DNA of 34,100 nucleotides from Chitinophagaceae bacterium (GCA_947372235.1 CANBSW010000034.1:1-34100), one strand, 5' to 3'. Counted from the stretch's first letter, positions 7,923 through 18,847 are shown. Translations and numbers: made by a program. Notes: a model not told the origin generated them from the letters alone.

Positions 7923-8772
7923 CCGCCTGTTATTTTCGGCCCTCCTGTTACAATTGATAGGAATTGCCGCTTTTGCTCAAACTGCAAAAAATGATCTATC
8001 GTTAAGCGTTAGCTATTTCAACAATAACAATCAGTTGCATTACCTGGTAGCGCATGCCAAATCGAAGATCGATGGGAAATTTCAGATGATCCCAAACATC
8101 AATGTAAGTTTTTACATTGGCTCAGAAACACCTGCCAATCTTTTAGGAAAAGGTGTTACCAATAATAAAGGCGAATGTCTTGTATTGATACCACCTGCAG
8201 CAAAGCAAGAGTGGAACAAATCTGCCAAACCCGGCTTCATTGTTGTATCACAGACTACCAAACAATTTGATGAATCAAAAGGAACACTCGATGTTACCAA
8301 AGCAAAAATTCAAATTGATACAGCCGCTGACAGAAAAGTTACCGCCGTTTTACTGGAATTAAAAGATACTGTTTGGACACCCGTTAAAGGCGTGGATGTT
8401 AAGATCGCTGTAAAAAGACTGGGTGGCGATTTCAATATTGCCGAAACACCCACTTATGCAACCGATTCATTGGGTATGGTAAGTGCAGAGTATAAAAGAG
8501 ACAGTCTGCCCGGCGATGCAAAAGGCAATCTGATAATTGTTGCTAAAGTAGAGGACAATGATCTGTATGGAAATCTTTCATCAGAAAAAATGGTTCCCTG
8601 GGGTAAGTATTATCCTTACAAATCGGAGTTCGATAAAAGAACTTTGTTCGCAAGAAGAGGTAAGTCTCCAATCTGGTTAGAACTGATGGCATATTCAATC
8701 GTAGCAGCAGTTTGGGCAGTACTGTTTTTCCTTTTCGGACAAATCAGAAAATTAAAGCGTTTAGGTATATAG
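7903..8772 (+). CDS. Exported hypothetical protein with beta-rich domain and C-terminal TM helix
   Basis: Start ATG 7903 (or 7909), overlapping the end of the NrfD gene; signal peptide MNMKKHSRLLFSALLLQLIGIAAFAQ; C-terminal WLELMAYSIVAAVWAVLFFLFGQIRKLKR. Confidence 0.7.
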   Translation: MNMKKHSRLLFSALLLQLIGIAAFAQTAKNDLSLSVSYFNNNNQLHYLVAHAKSKIDGKFQMIPNINVSFYIGSETPANLLGKGVTNNKGECLVLIPPAAKQEWNKSAKPGFIVVSQTTKQFDESKGTLDVTKAKIQIDTAADRKVTAVLLELKDTVWTPVKGVDVKIAVKRLGGDFNIAETPTYATDSLGMVSAEYKRDSLPGDAKGNLIIVAKVEDNDLYGNLSSEKMVPWGKYYPYKSEFDKRTLFARRGKSPIWLELMAYSIVAAVWAVLFFLFGQIRKLKRLGI

Positions 8773-8799
8773 GTATAGGTATGTTGGTTTTACCTACGG

Positions 8800-8828
8800 G
8801 GCGCTGATTCTTCAGCGCCTTTCTTTTT
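8800..8828 (+). terminator. Rho-independent terminator of the redox operon
   Basis: GGCGCTGA-TTCT-TCAGCGCC followed by TTTCTTTTT. Confidence 0.9.
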
Positions 8829-8883
8829 GTAGTATTATCTCTTTGTATTGTTTCAATAATGCAATTGTTGTTAATCGATTATT

Positions 8884-8981
8884 TTTTGAAAACATAGGAT
8901 GGCCATAGGTTAACGCCAAGGCATATAGAATTGAATACTATGTGAACTTTTTCCTAATCTATGTCCTTATATGTTTCAAAG
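8884..8981. repeat. Intergenic palindromic repeat family B, copy 1
   Basis: gaaaacatagg...ccataggttaacgccaaggcatatagaa...actatgtgaac...atctatgtccttatatgtttcaaa; matches copies at 27707 and 31576. Confidence 0.85.
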
Positions 8982-9128
8982 AAATTGTCAAAATTGAACC
9001 AGCCCTCATAAACTGTTACTTACCGGTAATACTATTTATACTGAAAGCAACCCTCTTAACAAATTCCTCCATCAAAACCTGAAAAAAAATCAGGTACATT
9101 CGCTAATCGATTCATAATAAACGACTGT

Positions 9129-11090
9129 ATGAAAAAATTCCTTTCACTTATTACCACTTCTTTATTGCTGAGTGGCCTGTTAACGGCACAAACCAGTAAA
9201 TTAAACCAACACGAAGCTTTTGCACCTTTGTTCTATCCATCCTATGGCGATGATATCCGCAGCGCCAGTGGCAGGCCCGGCCCCAAATACTGGCAAAATG
9301 CCGCCAGCTATAAAATTGATGTTTCGCTGGATGATAATAGCCATGGGCTTTCCGGCTCGGTTCAGGTGCAGTACACCAATAACAGTCCGGAAACCTTACC
9401 CTTTTTATGGATGCAGCTAGATCAGAACATCTACAACGATTCATCACGCTCCGTTGCTCAAACAGAAGTAAGCGGTGGCAGATGGGCCAACCGTAATTTT
9501 AATGGCGGCTATACCATCAAATCTGTAAAACTGGTAGAAGAAGGTAAACAAACTCCGCTTACCTATACCATCACAGATACGCGTATGCGTGTAGATCTTC
9601 CCAAAGCATTGAAAGCCACTGGCGGAGTTGCAAACATCCGAATTGAATATAGTTTTATCATTCCTGAATATGGTACCGACCGACTTGGCCGCCTCAATAC
9701 AAAAAATGGCTGGATCTACGAAGTAGCCCAATGGTATCCGCGTATGTGTGTGTATGATAATGTGTATGGATGGAACACTTTGCCTTATCTGGGCCAGGGT
9801 GAATTTTATTTGGAATATGGCAATTTCGAATACAGGATTACCGCACCTGCATCGCATATTGTGGTAGGAAGTGGTGAACTGGTTAATGCAACAGAAGTGT
9901 TAACGGCAGAACAGCAGCAGCGTATGGCCAAAGCAAAAAACAGCGATGCCACAGTAATGTTACGCAGCGCTGATGAAGTAACCAATGTATCAAGCCGTCC
10001 TGCAGGTAAAGACAAACTCACCTGGAAATTTCGTTGCACCAATGCGCGTGATGTGGCATGGGCTTCTTCCAAAGCATTTGTTTGGGATGCGGCTCGCATC
10101 AACCTCCCCAGCGGAAAAAAATCACTGGCCATGTCCGTTTATCCTGTTGAAAGTGCAACCGATACATCCTGGAATCGTGGTACAGAATATGTAAAAGGGG
10201 CTATTGAACATTATTCTAACCAGTGGTATGAATACACCTATCCAGTTGCCACTAACGTAGCCGGTATTGTAGGTGGTATGGAATATCCGGGTATTGTATT
10301 TTGTTCTTCCAAAGAAACAAAAGGTGGTTTGTGGAACGTGACCAGCCATGAATTTGGACATAACTGGTTCCCGATGATCGTTGGTTCTAATGAACGCAAA
10401 TATCCATGGATGGATGAAGGCTTCAACACTTTCATCAACACCCTTGCAGATAAAGCTTTTAACAAAGGAGAATACGATGCACCTTCTATGATGAGCAATC
10501 TGTACAGAATAGCTCCGTTTATTTTCAGGGATACCACAGAAAGCATTTTGAATATTCCTGATGTACAAACACAGCAGAATCTTGGCATACTCGCTTATTT
10601 CAAACCTGGTCTGGGTTTAACTTTATTGAGAGAAGAAATTCTGGGAGTAAAAACCTTTGATAATGCATTCCGTTACTATATTAATAACTGGGCATTCAAA
10701 CATCCTACGCCTTATGATTTCTTTCATGCGATAGAAAACTATTCCGGCGAAACACTGGATTGGTTTTGGAGAGGATGGTTTATGAATAACTGGAAAATTG
10801 ATATGATGGTGAAAGGTGTAAGATATGTTAGCAATGATGAAACCAAGGGTGCCAATATCACCATCATGAACCTCGAAAAAATGCCGATGCCGGTTACTGT
10901 TGCTATCACAGAAAGCAATGGCAAAAAAGGAACGGTTCGCTTACCGGTAGAAGTATGGCACCGCGGTGGCAGCTGGACCTTTCATTATGCTTCCACTTCT
11001 AAACTATCAGAAGTAACGGTTGACCCTGATAAAAAATTACCGGATGTAAATCCAGCCAACAATACCTGGAAAGAAACAGACAATAAATAA
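9129..11090 (+). CDS. M1-family (gluzincin) metallopeptidase, exported
   Basis: Signal peptide; [10 protein letters not shown] and [33 protein letters not shown] (HExxH-18x-E). Confidence 0.9.
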   Translation: MKKFLSLITTSLLLSGLLTAQTSKLNQHEAFAPLFYPSYGDDIRSASGRPGPKYWQNAASYKIDVSLDDNSHGLSGSVQVQYTNNSPETLPFLWMQLDQNIYNDSSRSVAQTEVSGGRWANRNFNGGYTIKSVKLVEEGKQTPLTYTITDTRMRVDLPKALKATGGVANIRIEYSFIIPEYGTDRLGRLNTKNGWIYEVAQWYPRMCVYDNVYGWNTLPYLGQGEFYLEYGNFEYRITAPASHIVVGSGELVNATEVLTAEQQQRMAKAKNSDATVMLRSADEVTNVSSRPAGKDKLTWKFRCTNARDVAWASSKAFVWDAARINLPSGKKSLAMSVYPVESATDTSWNRGTEYVKGAIEHYSNQWYEYTYPVATNVAGIVGGMEYPGIVFCSSKETKGGLWNVTSHEFGHNWFPMIVGSNERKYPWMDEGFNTFINTLADKAFNKGEYDAPSMMSNLYRIAPFIFRDTTESILNIPDVQTQQNLGILAYFKPGLGLTLLREEILGVKTFDNAFRYYINNWAFKHPTPYDFFHAIENYSGETLDWFWRGWFMNNWKIDMMVKGVRYVSNDETKGANITIMNLEKMPMPVTVAITESNGKKGTVRLPVEVWHRGGSWTFHYASTSKLSEVTVDPDKKLPDVNPANNTWKETDNK

Positions 11091-11105
11091 CCTGTTCTAT
11101 TTAAG

Positions 11106-11139
11106 AAGCCTGTAATCGTAATTGTTTACAGGCTTTTTT
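11106..11139 (+). terminator. Rho-independent terminator after M1 peptidase
   Basis: AAGCCTGTAA ... TTACAGGCTT followed by a T-run. Confidence 0.9.
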
Positions 11140-11262
11140 ATTAACAATCCTATTAGATTTCGAATAAGAGATTATTTTTTATCTCTAAAATAGCTGTTAA
11201 TTGTTTTTGTAAGTATCTTTTACTTACCTGTGCATCTCAAAATAATGACGATAATTAGCTAT

Positions 11263-12702
11263 ATGAAAAAAATCCTTCTTTTTTTATATGTACTATCATT
11301 TTCTGTTCAAGCTCAAAAAACGATTCAGAAAACGAAGAACATACTGGTTTTATATAGCGATGACCAGAGTTATAACACCTTACGCATATTGGGTAACAAA
11401 GAGATCTATACACCTAATTTAGATAAACTGGCACAACAGGGTGTTACGTTTACCCAGGCGCATGTAATGGGTGGACATCAGGGGGCGGTTTGCATACCCA
11501 GTCGTGTAATGATGTTAACCGGCCGTTATGTAAACCGTTTACCCGGAGATGGCGGAATATTACCAGACAGTATCATTAGTTTACCTGAGATATTACAACA
11601 GAAAGGATATACAACGTTTCACACCGGCAAATGGCACAGTGATAAAGCCTCATATAACCGTTTGTTTAAAACCGGTGATAATATTTTCTTTGGAGGTATG
11701 CATTTTCCGGGTGATGGCGGACAGGATCATCCTTCTGTATATCATTATGACAGTACGGGAGAATATCCAAAATCAAAAAACTGGCATAGTGATACTTTTA
11801 GTTCTGAGTTGTATGCAGATGCTGCCATTACCTTTTTAAACAGTAAAAAAGCAAAAACAAATCCATTCTATTGTTATGTAGCATTCACATCACCACATGA
11901 TCCGCGAACGCCTCCAAAAAAATATGTGGACATGTATCCTCCGGAAAAGATCAGTCTTCCACCAAATTTTTTAACACAACATCCCTTTGACAATGGCGAT
12001 CTGAATGTACGTGATGAAAACCTCATTGCACATCCCCGTACCGAAGCCGATGTAAAAAGAGAGATCGCATTATATTATGGAATGATCAGTGAAATGGATG
12101 CACAGGTGGGCCGAATACTCGAAACATTGGACAAAGCAGGATTGAGAGAAAACACCATTATTGTTTTTGCAGGAGACAATGGTCTTGCAGTTGGGCAGCA
12201 TGGATTGGTGGGCAAACAAAGTTTGTATGAACACAGCATTCGTGTACCATTGATCATTTCTGGCCCGGGGTTGAGGAGGAATGTTAGATCTGATGCGTTT
12301 GCTTATCTCAGTGATATCTCTCCAACCTTATATGATTACCTGAACGTAGCACCGCCAAAAACGATAGAAGCAAAAAGTTTGTTACCCGTATTATATGATC
12401 CATCTAAAACGATTCGCAGTTCTATCTATAATGTTTATGGACACTGGAGCAGAAGTATCAAAACAAAAGATGGTTTTAAACTGATCGTGTATAACGTAAG
12501 AGGTAAACTCACTTCACAGCTATTCAATCTGAAGAAAGATCCATGGGAAATGCATGACCTGGCAGAACATAAAGAATTCGCAGGAAAAATAGAAGAGTTG
12601 CGACGCTTACTTAAAAAAGAAATGACAGCGGCTTATGACGACCTAAACATAGACTTGCCCGACTGGGGAAGAAAACCCAACCAAAAAAGTTATGGCAGTT
12701 GA
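11263..12702 (+). CDS. Sulfatase (formylglycine type)
   Basis: ATG 11263 gives signal peptide MKKILLFLYVLSFSVQAQ; VLYSDDQSYNTLRILGN, VCIPSRVMMLTGRY (CxPSR), GKWHSD, GDNGLAVGQHGLVGKQSLYEHSIRVPLI. Confidence 0.88.
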   Translation: MKKILLFLYVLSFSVQAQKTIQKTKNILVLYSDDQSYNTLRILGNKEIYTPNLDKLAQQGVTFTQAHVMGGHQGAVCIPSRVMMLTGRYVNRLPGDGGILPDSIISLPEILQQKGYTTFHTGKWHSDKASYNRLFKTGDNIFFGGMHFPGDGGQDHPSVYHYDSTGEYPKSKNWHSDTFSSELYADAAITFLNSKKAKTNPFYCYVAFTSPHDPRTPPKKYVDMYPPEKISLPPNFLTQHPFDNGDLNVRDENLIAHPRTEADVKREIALYYGMISEMDAQVGRILETLDKAGLRENTIIVFAGDNGLAVGQHGLVGKQSLYEHSIRVPLIISGPGLRRNVRSDAFAYLSDISPTLYDYLNVAPPKTIEAKSLLPVLYDPSKTIRSSIYNVYGHWSRSIKTKDGFKLIVYNVRGKLTSQLFNLKKDPWEMHDLAEHKEFAGKIEELRRLLKKEMTAAYDDLNIDLPDWGRKPNQKSYGS

Positions 12703-12727
12703 ATGATTTCATTAAATATATATCCGC

Positions 12728-14263
12728 ATGAAAACTATAATTTCATTTTTATCGATCACTTTTTTATTTCTGTTTGCAGCAACTTCAATTGCACAAAATA
12801 AAAGGCCAAATATTTTGGTGATTTTTTCTGATGATCACGCCCAGCAAACCATCAGCGCCTATGGCAGTAAGATGATGCAGACGCCAAACATTGACCGTAT
12901 TGCCAGAGAAGGAGCCATTCTGCAAAACACTTTTGTTACCAATTCAATTTGTGCGCCAAGCCGAGCAGTGTTACTAACCGGAAAATATAGTCATATCAAT
13001 GGTTTAAAAGACAATAGCCCCAAACGATTATTCGATGGCAGTCAGCAACAGGTTCAAAAACTATTACACGATCAGCAATACCAAACTGCCTGGATTGGAA
13101 AATGGCATTTACAAACACTGCCGCAGGGTTTTGATTACTGGACAGTACTTCCCGATCAGGGCTATTATTACCAGCCAGATTTTATCAATATGAAAAATGA
13201 TACCATCCGGCACAAAGGTTATGTAACTGATCTGATCAGTGATTTTTCGATGAACTGGTTAAATAATAGGGATACTGCAAAACCGTTTTTTATGGTTGTT
13301 GGCGAAAAAGCCACACACAGAACATGGATGCCCGATCTGCAGGATTTGGGTGCCTATGATGCCATTGATTTTCCTGAGCCGGCCAATTTTCATGATAAAT
13401 ATGAAGGCAGAAAAGCCGCATTGGAACAGGATATGATGGTCCGCAAAACACTGGTGATGGATTATGATCTGAAAGTAAATGCAAATTATAACGATAAGAA
13501 TCTCTTCGGCAGATTTACACCAGAACAAAAAAACATTTTTAAAAAATATTATGACAAAATTTCTCTGGAATATGAGAAGATCAAAAACGACAGCAGCCAA
13601 TTAGAGAAATGGAAATTTGAAAGATATATCAAAGATTACCTGGCCACAGCAAAATCGCTCGACAGAAATATTGGCCGCATACTGCATTATTTAGATTCAA
13701 CGGGCCTTGCAAAAAATACGGTGGTGATCTATACTTCCGATCAGGGTTTTTATATGGGTGAGCATGGCTGGTTTGATAAACGTTTTATGTATGAAGAAAG
13801 TTTACGCACCCCTTTTGTAATAAAATATCCCGGAAAAATAAAACCACATACCTCCATAAATAATATGGTGGTAAATATTGATTTTGCACCAACCCTTCTT
13901 GAGATCGCAGGGGCAAAAATACCGGAAGATATACAGGGTAAAAGTTTTCTTAAACTGGTAACTCAATCCAAACAACCCCTAGCATGGCGTGATGCAATGT
14001 ATTATCATTATTATGAGTATCCCGAACCACATCATGTTGCACCACATTTCGGAATCAGAACACAACAATACAAACTCATCCGTTTTTACGGCCCACACGA
14101 TAGCTGGGAATTATTTGATCTTGTGAAAGATAAAATGGAGATGCATAATATATACGGTAAAGCGGGTTATGCTGAAATCATTAAAAAATTAAAAACACAA
14201 TTGAAGGAGCTGATTAGTACATATAAAGATGAAGAGGCTGCGGCGGTCTTAAAAAAAGAATAG
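12728..14263 (+). CDS. Sulfatase (formylglycine type)
   Basis: Signal peptide; ILVIFSDDHAQQTISAYG, CAPSRAVLLTGKY, IGKWHLQ, SDQGFYMGEHGWFDKRFMYEESLRTPFVIKYPG. Confidence 0.92.
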   Translation: MKTIISFLSITFLFLFAATSIAQNKRPNILVIFSDDHAQQTISAYGSKMMQTPNIDRIAREGAILQNTFVTNSICAPSRAVLLTGKYSHINGLKDNSPKRLFDGSQQQVQKLLHDQQYQTAWIGKWHLQTLPQGFDYWTVLPDQGYYYQPDFINMKNDTIRHKGYVTDLISDFSMNWLNNRDTAKPFFMVVGEKATHRTWMPDLQDLGAYDAIDFPEPANFHDKYEGRKAALEQDMMVRKTLVMDYDLKVNANYNDKNLFGRFTPEQKNIFKKYYDKISLEYEKIKNDSSQLEKWKFERYIKDYLATAKSLDRNIGRILHYLDSTGLAKNTVVIYTSDQGFYMGEHGWFDKRFMYEESLRTPFVIKYPGKIKPHTSINNMVVNIDFAPTLLEIAGAKIPEDIQGKSFLKLVTQSKQPLAWRDAMYYHYYEYPEPHHVAPHFGIRTQQYKLIRFYGPHDSWELFDLVKDKMEMHNIYGKAGYAEIIKKLKTQLKELISTYKDEEAAAVLKKE

Positions 14264-14351
14264 TGTATTATTAAACCAAATTATGTGTCGCAAAACTAGT
14301 CATCAATTATGAACACAAACAGTGCCTCTGATATAATCAATGATAGCTCAT

Positions 14352-16499
14352 ATGAAAAAAAATCTTTTCCTTATCTTATATTCTTTAGCAACCGTTTGTT
14401 ATTCTCAAAAAACAGATTGGCTGGTACAACCCATTACCCAAAAAGCAACCATAACAAAATCCGCTGACGGTAAAGACCTTGAACTTAACAACGGATTATT
14501 AAAAAGAGTGTTTCGCCTGCAACCTAATATTGCCTGTACAGATTTTACAAACCTCAGTAACGGCCAACAGTTATTACGTGCTATAAAACCAGAAGCTATC
14601 CTTATAATAAACGGAATACAATATGCAGTGGGTGGCTTACACGGCCAATCAGAAAAAGCATATTTGCGTAAAGACTGGATAGATCAACTCACCACACAGG
14701 ATAGTGATTTTCATTTTACCAATTATGAAATGAAAGAGTTGAAACCTTTTCTAAACAGAAAATCCACTTACTGGGCTATGAATAAAAAAGCGGCAACGGG
14801 TAAGGCTATCAATTTTCAATATCATTCCATAATACCTGCATTACAAAATATATTGGTAACCGTACATTATGAATTGTATGATGGCATTCCGTTAATTGTA
14901 AAATGGCTTTCCGTTGAAAACAAATCAAATCATACAATCATACTCAACAAAGCCATCAATGAAGTATTGGCTTTTGTAGAAGAAGAAAGCGCTGTTGTAG
15001 GCACACCGGAGCAAATGAAAAAACAACATGGCATTTATGTAGAAACCAATTATGCTTTCAACAATGCCATGCGTTATGATATCAGTGACCAGACAACACA
15101 CTGGACAACTGATCGCTCTTACACTTCGCAGGTAAATTATAATTACCAAACACCTTGTGTGCTGGAAGTATATCCTGAAAAAATGAAAGGTGTTACTATT
15201 GAGCCGGGGAATGTTTTTAATTCTGTTCGCACGCATGAATTATTGATGGACAGTTATGACCGTGAAAGAAGAGGATTGGCTATCCGAAAAATGTACAGTA
15301 CTGTTGCACCGTGGACAACCGAGAACCCCATCTTTATGCACCTTGTAAGCAAAAATGATGAGGAAGTAAAACGCGCAATCGATCAATGTTCCGCAACGGG
15401 TTATGAAGCTCTGATCTTAAGTTTCGGAAGCCATTGTAATATGGAAGATTCTTCTGCATCAAATATTGCAAAATGGAAAAGCTTAGCTGCATATGCGCAT
15501 CAAAAAAATATTACTATTGGAGGATATTCTCTTTTCAGTTCGAGAAAGATCAGTGATGCGGATGATGTGATCGATCCTGTTACCGGCAAACCCGATGCAG
15601 CCGCTTTTTTTGGAAATGCTCCCTGTTTAGGAAGTAAATGGGGACTGGCATATCTCGACAAATTAAAATACTTCATCAAGCAAACCGGTTTTGATCTGTT
15701 TGAAAATGATGGGCCTTATCCGGGCGATGTTTGTGCATCAACCACACATCCCGGCCACGCCGGATTAGATGATTCGCAATGGAAGCAGATGGAATTGCAG
15801 AAAGGATTTTATCACTGGTGTAATGAGAACGGAATTTATGTAAATGCACCCGATTGGTATTTCCTGGATGGCACCAATAAAATTGCGATCGGCTATCGCG
15901 AAGTAAATTTTTCATTATCGCGTGAGCAACAAAAAATACTGAATCGCCAGAATATTTATGATGGTCTTTGGGAAAAAACGCCATCTATGAGTTGGGGCTT
16001 TGTTCCCTTAACACGATATCAGGGTGGCGGTGCCGAAGCAGTGCTGGAACCTTTATCAGAACATTTGAAAGATTATGAACAACTCATGTTTCAATACTAT
16101 GGTTCCGGTGTACAGGCCTGTTATCGCGGACCAAGATTGTATGATAACGAAACCACCAAACAAACCGTAATTAAAAGTATCAATTGGTATAAAAAGTACA
16201 GAACTATTTTAAATTCAGATATCATTCATTTACGTCGGGCAGATGGGAGAGATTGGGATGGCATCCTTCATGTAAATTCACAACTGTCTACAAAAGGATT
16301 TTTGTTATTGTATAATCCACTCAAAGAAAAAATTACCCGAACCATACAAGTGCCTTTATATTATTCAGGATTAACCACAACGGCTTCTATTCAGGAAAAA
16401 GAAGGGGCTGCAAAAAAATACATATTGAACAGAAATTATGAAGTTGAAATAACCGTAACCGTAGAACCGGAATCGTATACATGGTTTACCGTTCAATAA
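14352..16499 (+). CDS. Exported glycoside hydrolase-like protein, possibly clan GH-D / alpha-galactosidase-like
   Basis: Signal peptide from ATG 14352; N-terminal beta-sandwich-like region followed by barrel-like segments (YEALILSFGS, FDLFENDGPYPGDVCASTTHPGHAGLDDSQWKQM). Family assignment tentative. Confidence 0.5.
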   Translation: MKKNLFLILYSLATVCYSQKTDWLVQPITQKATITKSADGKDLELNNGLLKRVFRLQPNIACTDFTNLSNGQQLLRAIKPEAILIINGIQYAVGGLHGQSEKAYLRKDWIDQLTTQDSDFHFTNYEMKELKPFLNRKSTYWAMNKKAATGKAINFQYHSIIPALQNILVTVHYELYDGIPLIVKWLSVENKSNHTIILNKAINEVLAFVEEESAVVGTPEQMKKQHGIYVETNYAFNNAMRYDISDQTTHWTTDRSYTSQVNYNYQTPCVLEVYPEKMKGVTIEPGNVFNSVRTHELLMDSYDRERRGLAIRKMYSTVAPWTTENPIFMHLVSKNDEEVKRAIDQCSATGYEALILSFGSHCNMEDSSASNIAKWKSLAAYAHQKNITIGGYSLFSSRKISDADDVIDPVTGKPDAAAFFGNAPCLGSKWGLAYLDKLKYFIKQTGFDLFENDGPYPGDVCASTTHPGHAGLDDSQWKQMELQKGFYHWCNENGIYVNAPDWYFLDGTNKIAIGYREVNFSLSREQQKILNRQNIYDGLWEKTPSMSWGFVPLTRYQGGGAEAVLEPLSEHLKDYEQLMFQYYGSGVQACYRGPRLYDNETTKQTVIKSINWYKKYRTILNSDIIHLRRADGRDWDGILHVNSQLSTKGFLLLYNPLKEKITRTIQVPLYYSGLTTTASIQEKEGAAKKYILNRNYEVEITVTVEPESYTWFTVQ

Positions 16500-16511
16500 A
16501 TACAGGTTGGG

Positions 16512-16583
16512 TTCAATAAGAGGATAAGAGAAAAAGAGTGTAACAAGTAAATGCACTTTTTCTCTTGTCTTTCTCTTATTGAA
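16512..16583. repeat. Intergenic palindromic repeat family E, copy 1
   Basis: TTCAATAAGAG (16512-16522) / CTCTTATTGAA (16573-16583), plus inner purine/pyrimidine arms GAGAAAAAGAGTG / CACTTTTTCTC. Confidence 0.8.
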
Positions 16584-16612
16584 ATCCTCTGCAGCAATCA
16601 AAAGCTTTGTCC

Positions 16613-18847
16613 ATGAAAAAATACCTTTTTATTTTTTGGGGATTTCTCCTTACCAATTTGTCTGTACTTTCTCAGCCATCCAATACCTGTAACTTTATTT
16701 CCACCACCTTACCCACCCGTTGGGATGAGGCCTTCCCCATGGGAAATGGACGCATTGGATTATTGGTATATGAGAAGAATAACAAACTCCGGTTCTCACT
16801 CGACAGGGCCGATCTGTGGGATGAACGTTCAACCCTGAAACTGGAAAAAAATAATTTTCAATGGGTGATCGGTCAGGTTCAGAAAAAAGAGTACGACACT
16901 GTTCAGCACTGGGGCGATGACCCTTATGAAGCCTTTTCATTTCCAACAAAATTGCCGGCCGCTGCTATTGAATTTTCAACAGAGGCCTTTGGTAAACCGT
17001 TGAAAGCAGCGCTCAATATTAAAACAGGGATCTGCACAATTGAATGGCCAAATGGAATTCGGTTTCAAACCTTTGTTCATACAGAACATGATTATGGAGT
17101 GTTTTCTTTTGAAGGTGTTTCGAAAGATTTTATTCCTGAACTGGATGCTCCCAAATATAGAGCAGTTAAACAATTACAGGGAAATTCTGTTAGCGGGCAG
17201 GGGCTTGAACAACTCGGTTATGAACAGGGAAAGATCACTCATCAAAAAAATGAAATTCAATACCTGCAACAAACAGCGCAGGGGCATAGTTATCTTGTTA
17301 CCATTAGATGGCAATTTGCAAACGGAAGATTAAACGGGTATTGGAGCATAGCAAAAGATCCCGGATCGGCCAATCAGAACAAAACAATTACGGTTGCCGA
17401 TACAGCATTGGTATCGCACCTGAAAAGCTGGGGTTCGTATTGGAAAGCGTCATCCATTCATATCCCTGATACTACCATTGAAAAACAATATTACAGAGAG
17501 CTGTATAAATTAAAATGTGTTGCGGCAAAAAATGCACCAGCTATTACGTTGCAAGCCATTTGGACCGCCGATAACGGTAACCTTCCACCCTGGAAAGGAG
17601 ATTTTCATAATGACCTCAATACACAACTTTCTTACTGGCCTGCTTATACTGCCAACCATTTAAGTGAAGCCGCTACTTTTACCGATTGGCTTTGGCAGAT
17701 CAGTGATGTGAATAAAAAATATACAAAACAATATTTTGGCGTAAACGGATTAAATGTTCCCGGCGTAGCCACACTACATGGCGATGCGATGGGTGGATGG
17801 ATACAATATTCCTTATCACCAACGGTAGCAGCCTGGCTTTCACAACATTTTTACTGGCAATGGAAATATTCGATGGATAAAAATTTTCTCAGCAAACGTG
17901 CCTATCCTTATTTACATGAAGTGGCTTTGTTTCTTGAAAAAATAACCATTCTAAAAAATGGCAAAAGGGTATTGCCGATTAGTGCATCCCCCGAAATTTT
18001 TAATAACAGTTTACAAGCCTGGTTTTTGCAAACCACTAATTATGATCTTTCATTAATACACTATGCATTTACCATTGCTGCAGAAGCAGCCAATACGCTC
18101 AACAAAAAACAGGAAGCGGATCATTGGTTGAAAATGGCAAATCAATTACCGGCTTTGGATACCGATGAAACAGGATTAACCATTGCACCGGGTTTTCCAA
18201 ATCAAAGCTCTCATCGGCATCATTCAAACTTAATGGCTATCTACCCTTTGGGCTTATTGGATATTGATAAACCAAATGATAAACCCATCATTCAAAATTC
18301 ACTTCGCCATATGGAAAAACTGGGCACCCGTCAATGGTGCGGCTATTCTTTTTCATGGGCAGCCTGTTTATATGCAAGGGCTCATGAGGGAGAAAAAGCA
18401 AAAAAGATGCTCTCGATCTTTGCCAACAATTTTTGTTCTGTAAACAGTTTTCATTTGAATGGAGATCAAAAAGGGGGTGAACATTCTAATTTTACTTACC
18501 GTCCTTTTACACTGGAAGGAAACTTTGCATTTGCACAAGGACTGCATGAAATGTTATTACAACAAAAAGAAGGTGTGATAGAAGTTTTTCCCGCCATCCC
18601 TTCAGCATGGAGAACTGCTTCATTTCAAAAATTAAGAACAGAAGGTGCAATACTGGTAACTGCTGTGAGAGAATCGGGAGAAACTAAATCTATCACGCTT
18701 GCTGCTGAAAATACCGGAGTCGTAAAAGTAAAACTTCCGTCCATTACGTTTACGCTATCTGATCCATCAAAAAAATACAGGATAGAAAAAGATATTTTAT
18801 TCATTACCCTGAAAGAACATGAATCTATTTCCATAGAACTTAAATAA
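16613..18847 (+). CDS. GH95-like glycoside hydrolase (fucosidase/galactosidase-type fold)
   Basis: ATG 16613; LPTRWDEAFPMGNGRIGLLVY, DLNTQLSYWPAYTANHLSEAATF, ISASPE, SSHRHHSNLMAIYPLGLLD, YSFSWAACLYARAHEGEKA, FTLEGNFAFAQGLHEMLLQ. Confidence 0.75.
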   Translation: MKKYLFIFWGFLLTNLSVLSQPSNTCNFISTTLPTRWDEAFPMGNGRIGLLVYEKNNKLRFSLDRADLWDERSTLKLEKNNFQWVIGQVQKKEYDTVQHWGDDPYEAFSFPTKLPAAAIEFSTEAFGKPLKAALNIKTGICTIEWPNGIRFQTFVHTEHDYGVFSFEGVSKDFIPELDAPKYRAVKQLQGNSVSGQGLEQLGYEQGKITHQKNEIQYLQQTAQGHSYLVTIRWQFANGRLNGYWSIAKDPGSANQNKTITVADTALVSHLKSWGSYWKASSIHIPDTTIEKQYYRELYKLKCVAAKNAPAITLQAIWTADNGNLPPWKGDFHNDLNTQLSYWPAYTANHLSEAATFTDWLWQISDVNKKYTKQYFGVNGLNVPGVATLHGDAMGGWIQYSLSPTVAAWLSQHFYWQWKYSMDKNFLSKRAYPYLHEVALFLEKITILKNGKRVLPISASPEIFNNSLQAWFLQTTNYDLSLIHYAFTIAAEAANTLNKKQEADHWLKMANQLPALDTDETGLTIAPGFPNQSSHRHHSNLMAIYPLGLLDIDKPNDKPIIQNSLRHMEKLGTRQWCGYSFSWAACLYARAHEGEKAKKMLSIFANNFCSVNSFHLNGDQKGGEHSNFTYRPFTLEGNFAFAQGLHEMLLQQKEGVIEVFPAIPSAWRTASFQKLRTEGAILVTAVRESGETKSITLAAENTGVVKVKLPSITFTLSDPSKKYRIEKDILFITLKEHESISIELK

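Noticed and set aside
9020-9029. TTACCGGTAA palindrome upstream of the M1 peptidase
   Set aside because: Single short palindrome with no second copy noticed; could be chance.
9151-10588. Several minus-strand ORFs opposite the M1 peptidase
   Set aside because: Antisense to a convincing HExxH peptidase; His/Cys-rich shadow translations without domain signatures.
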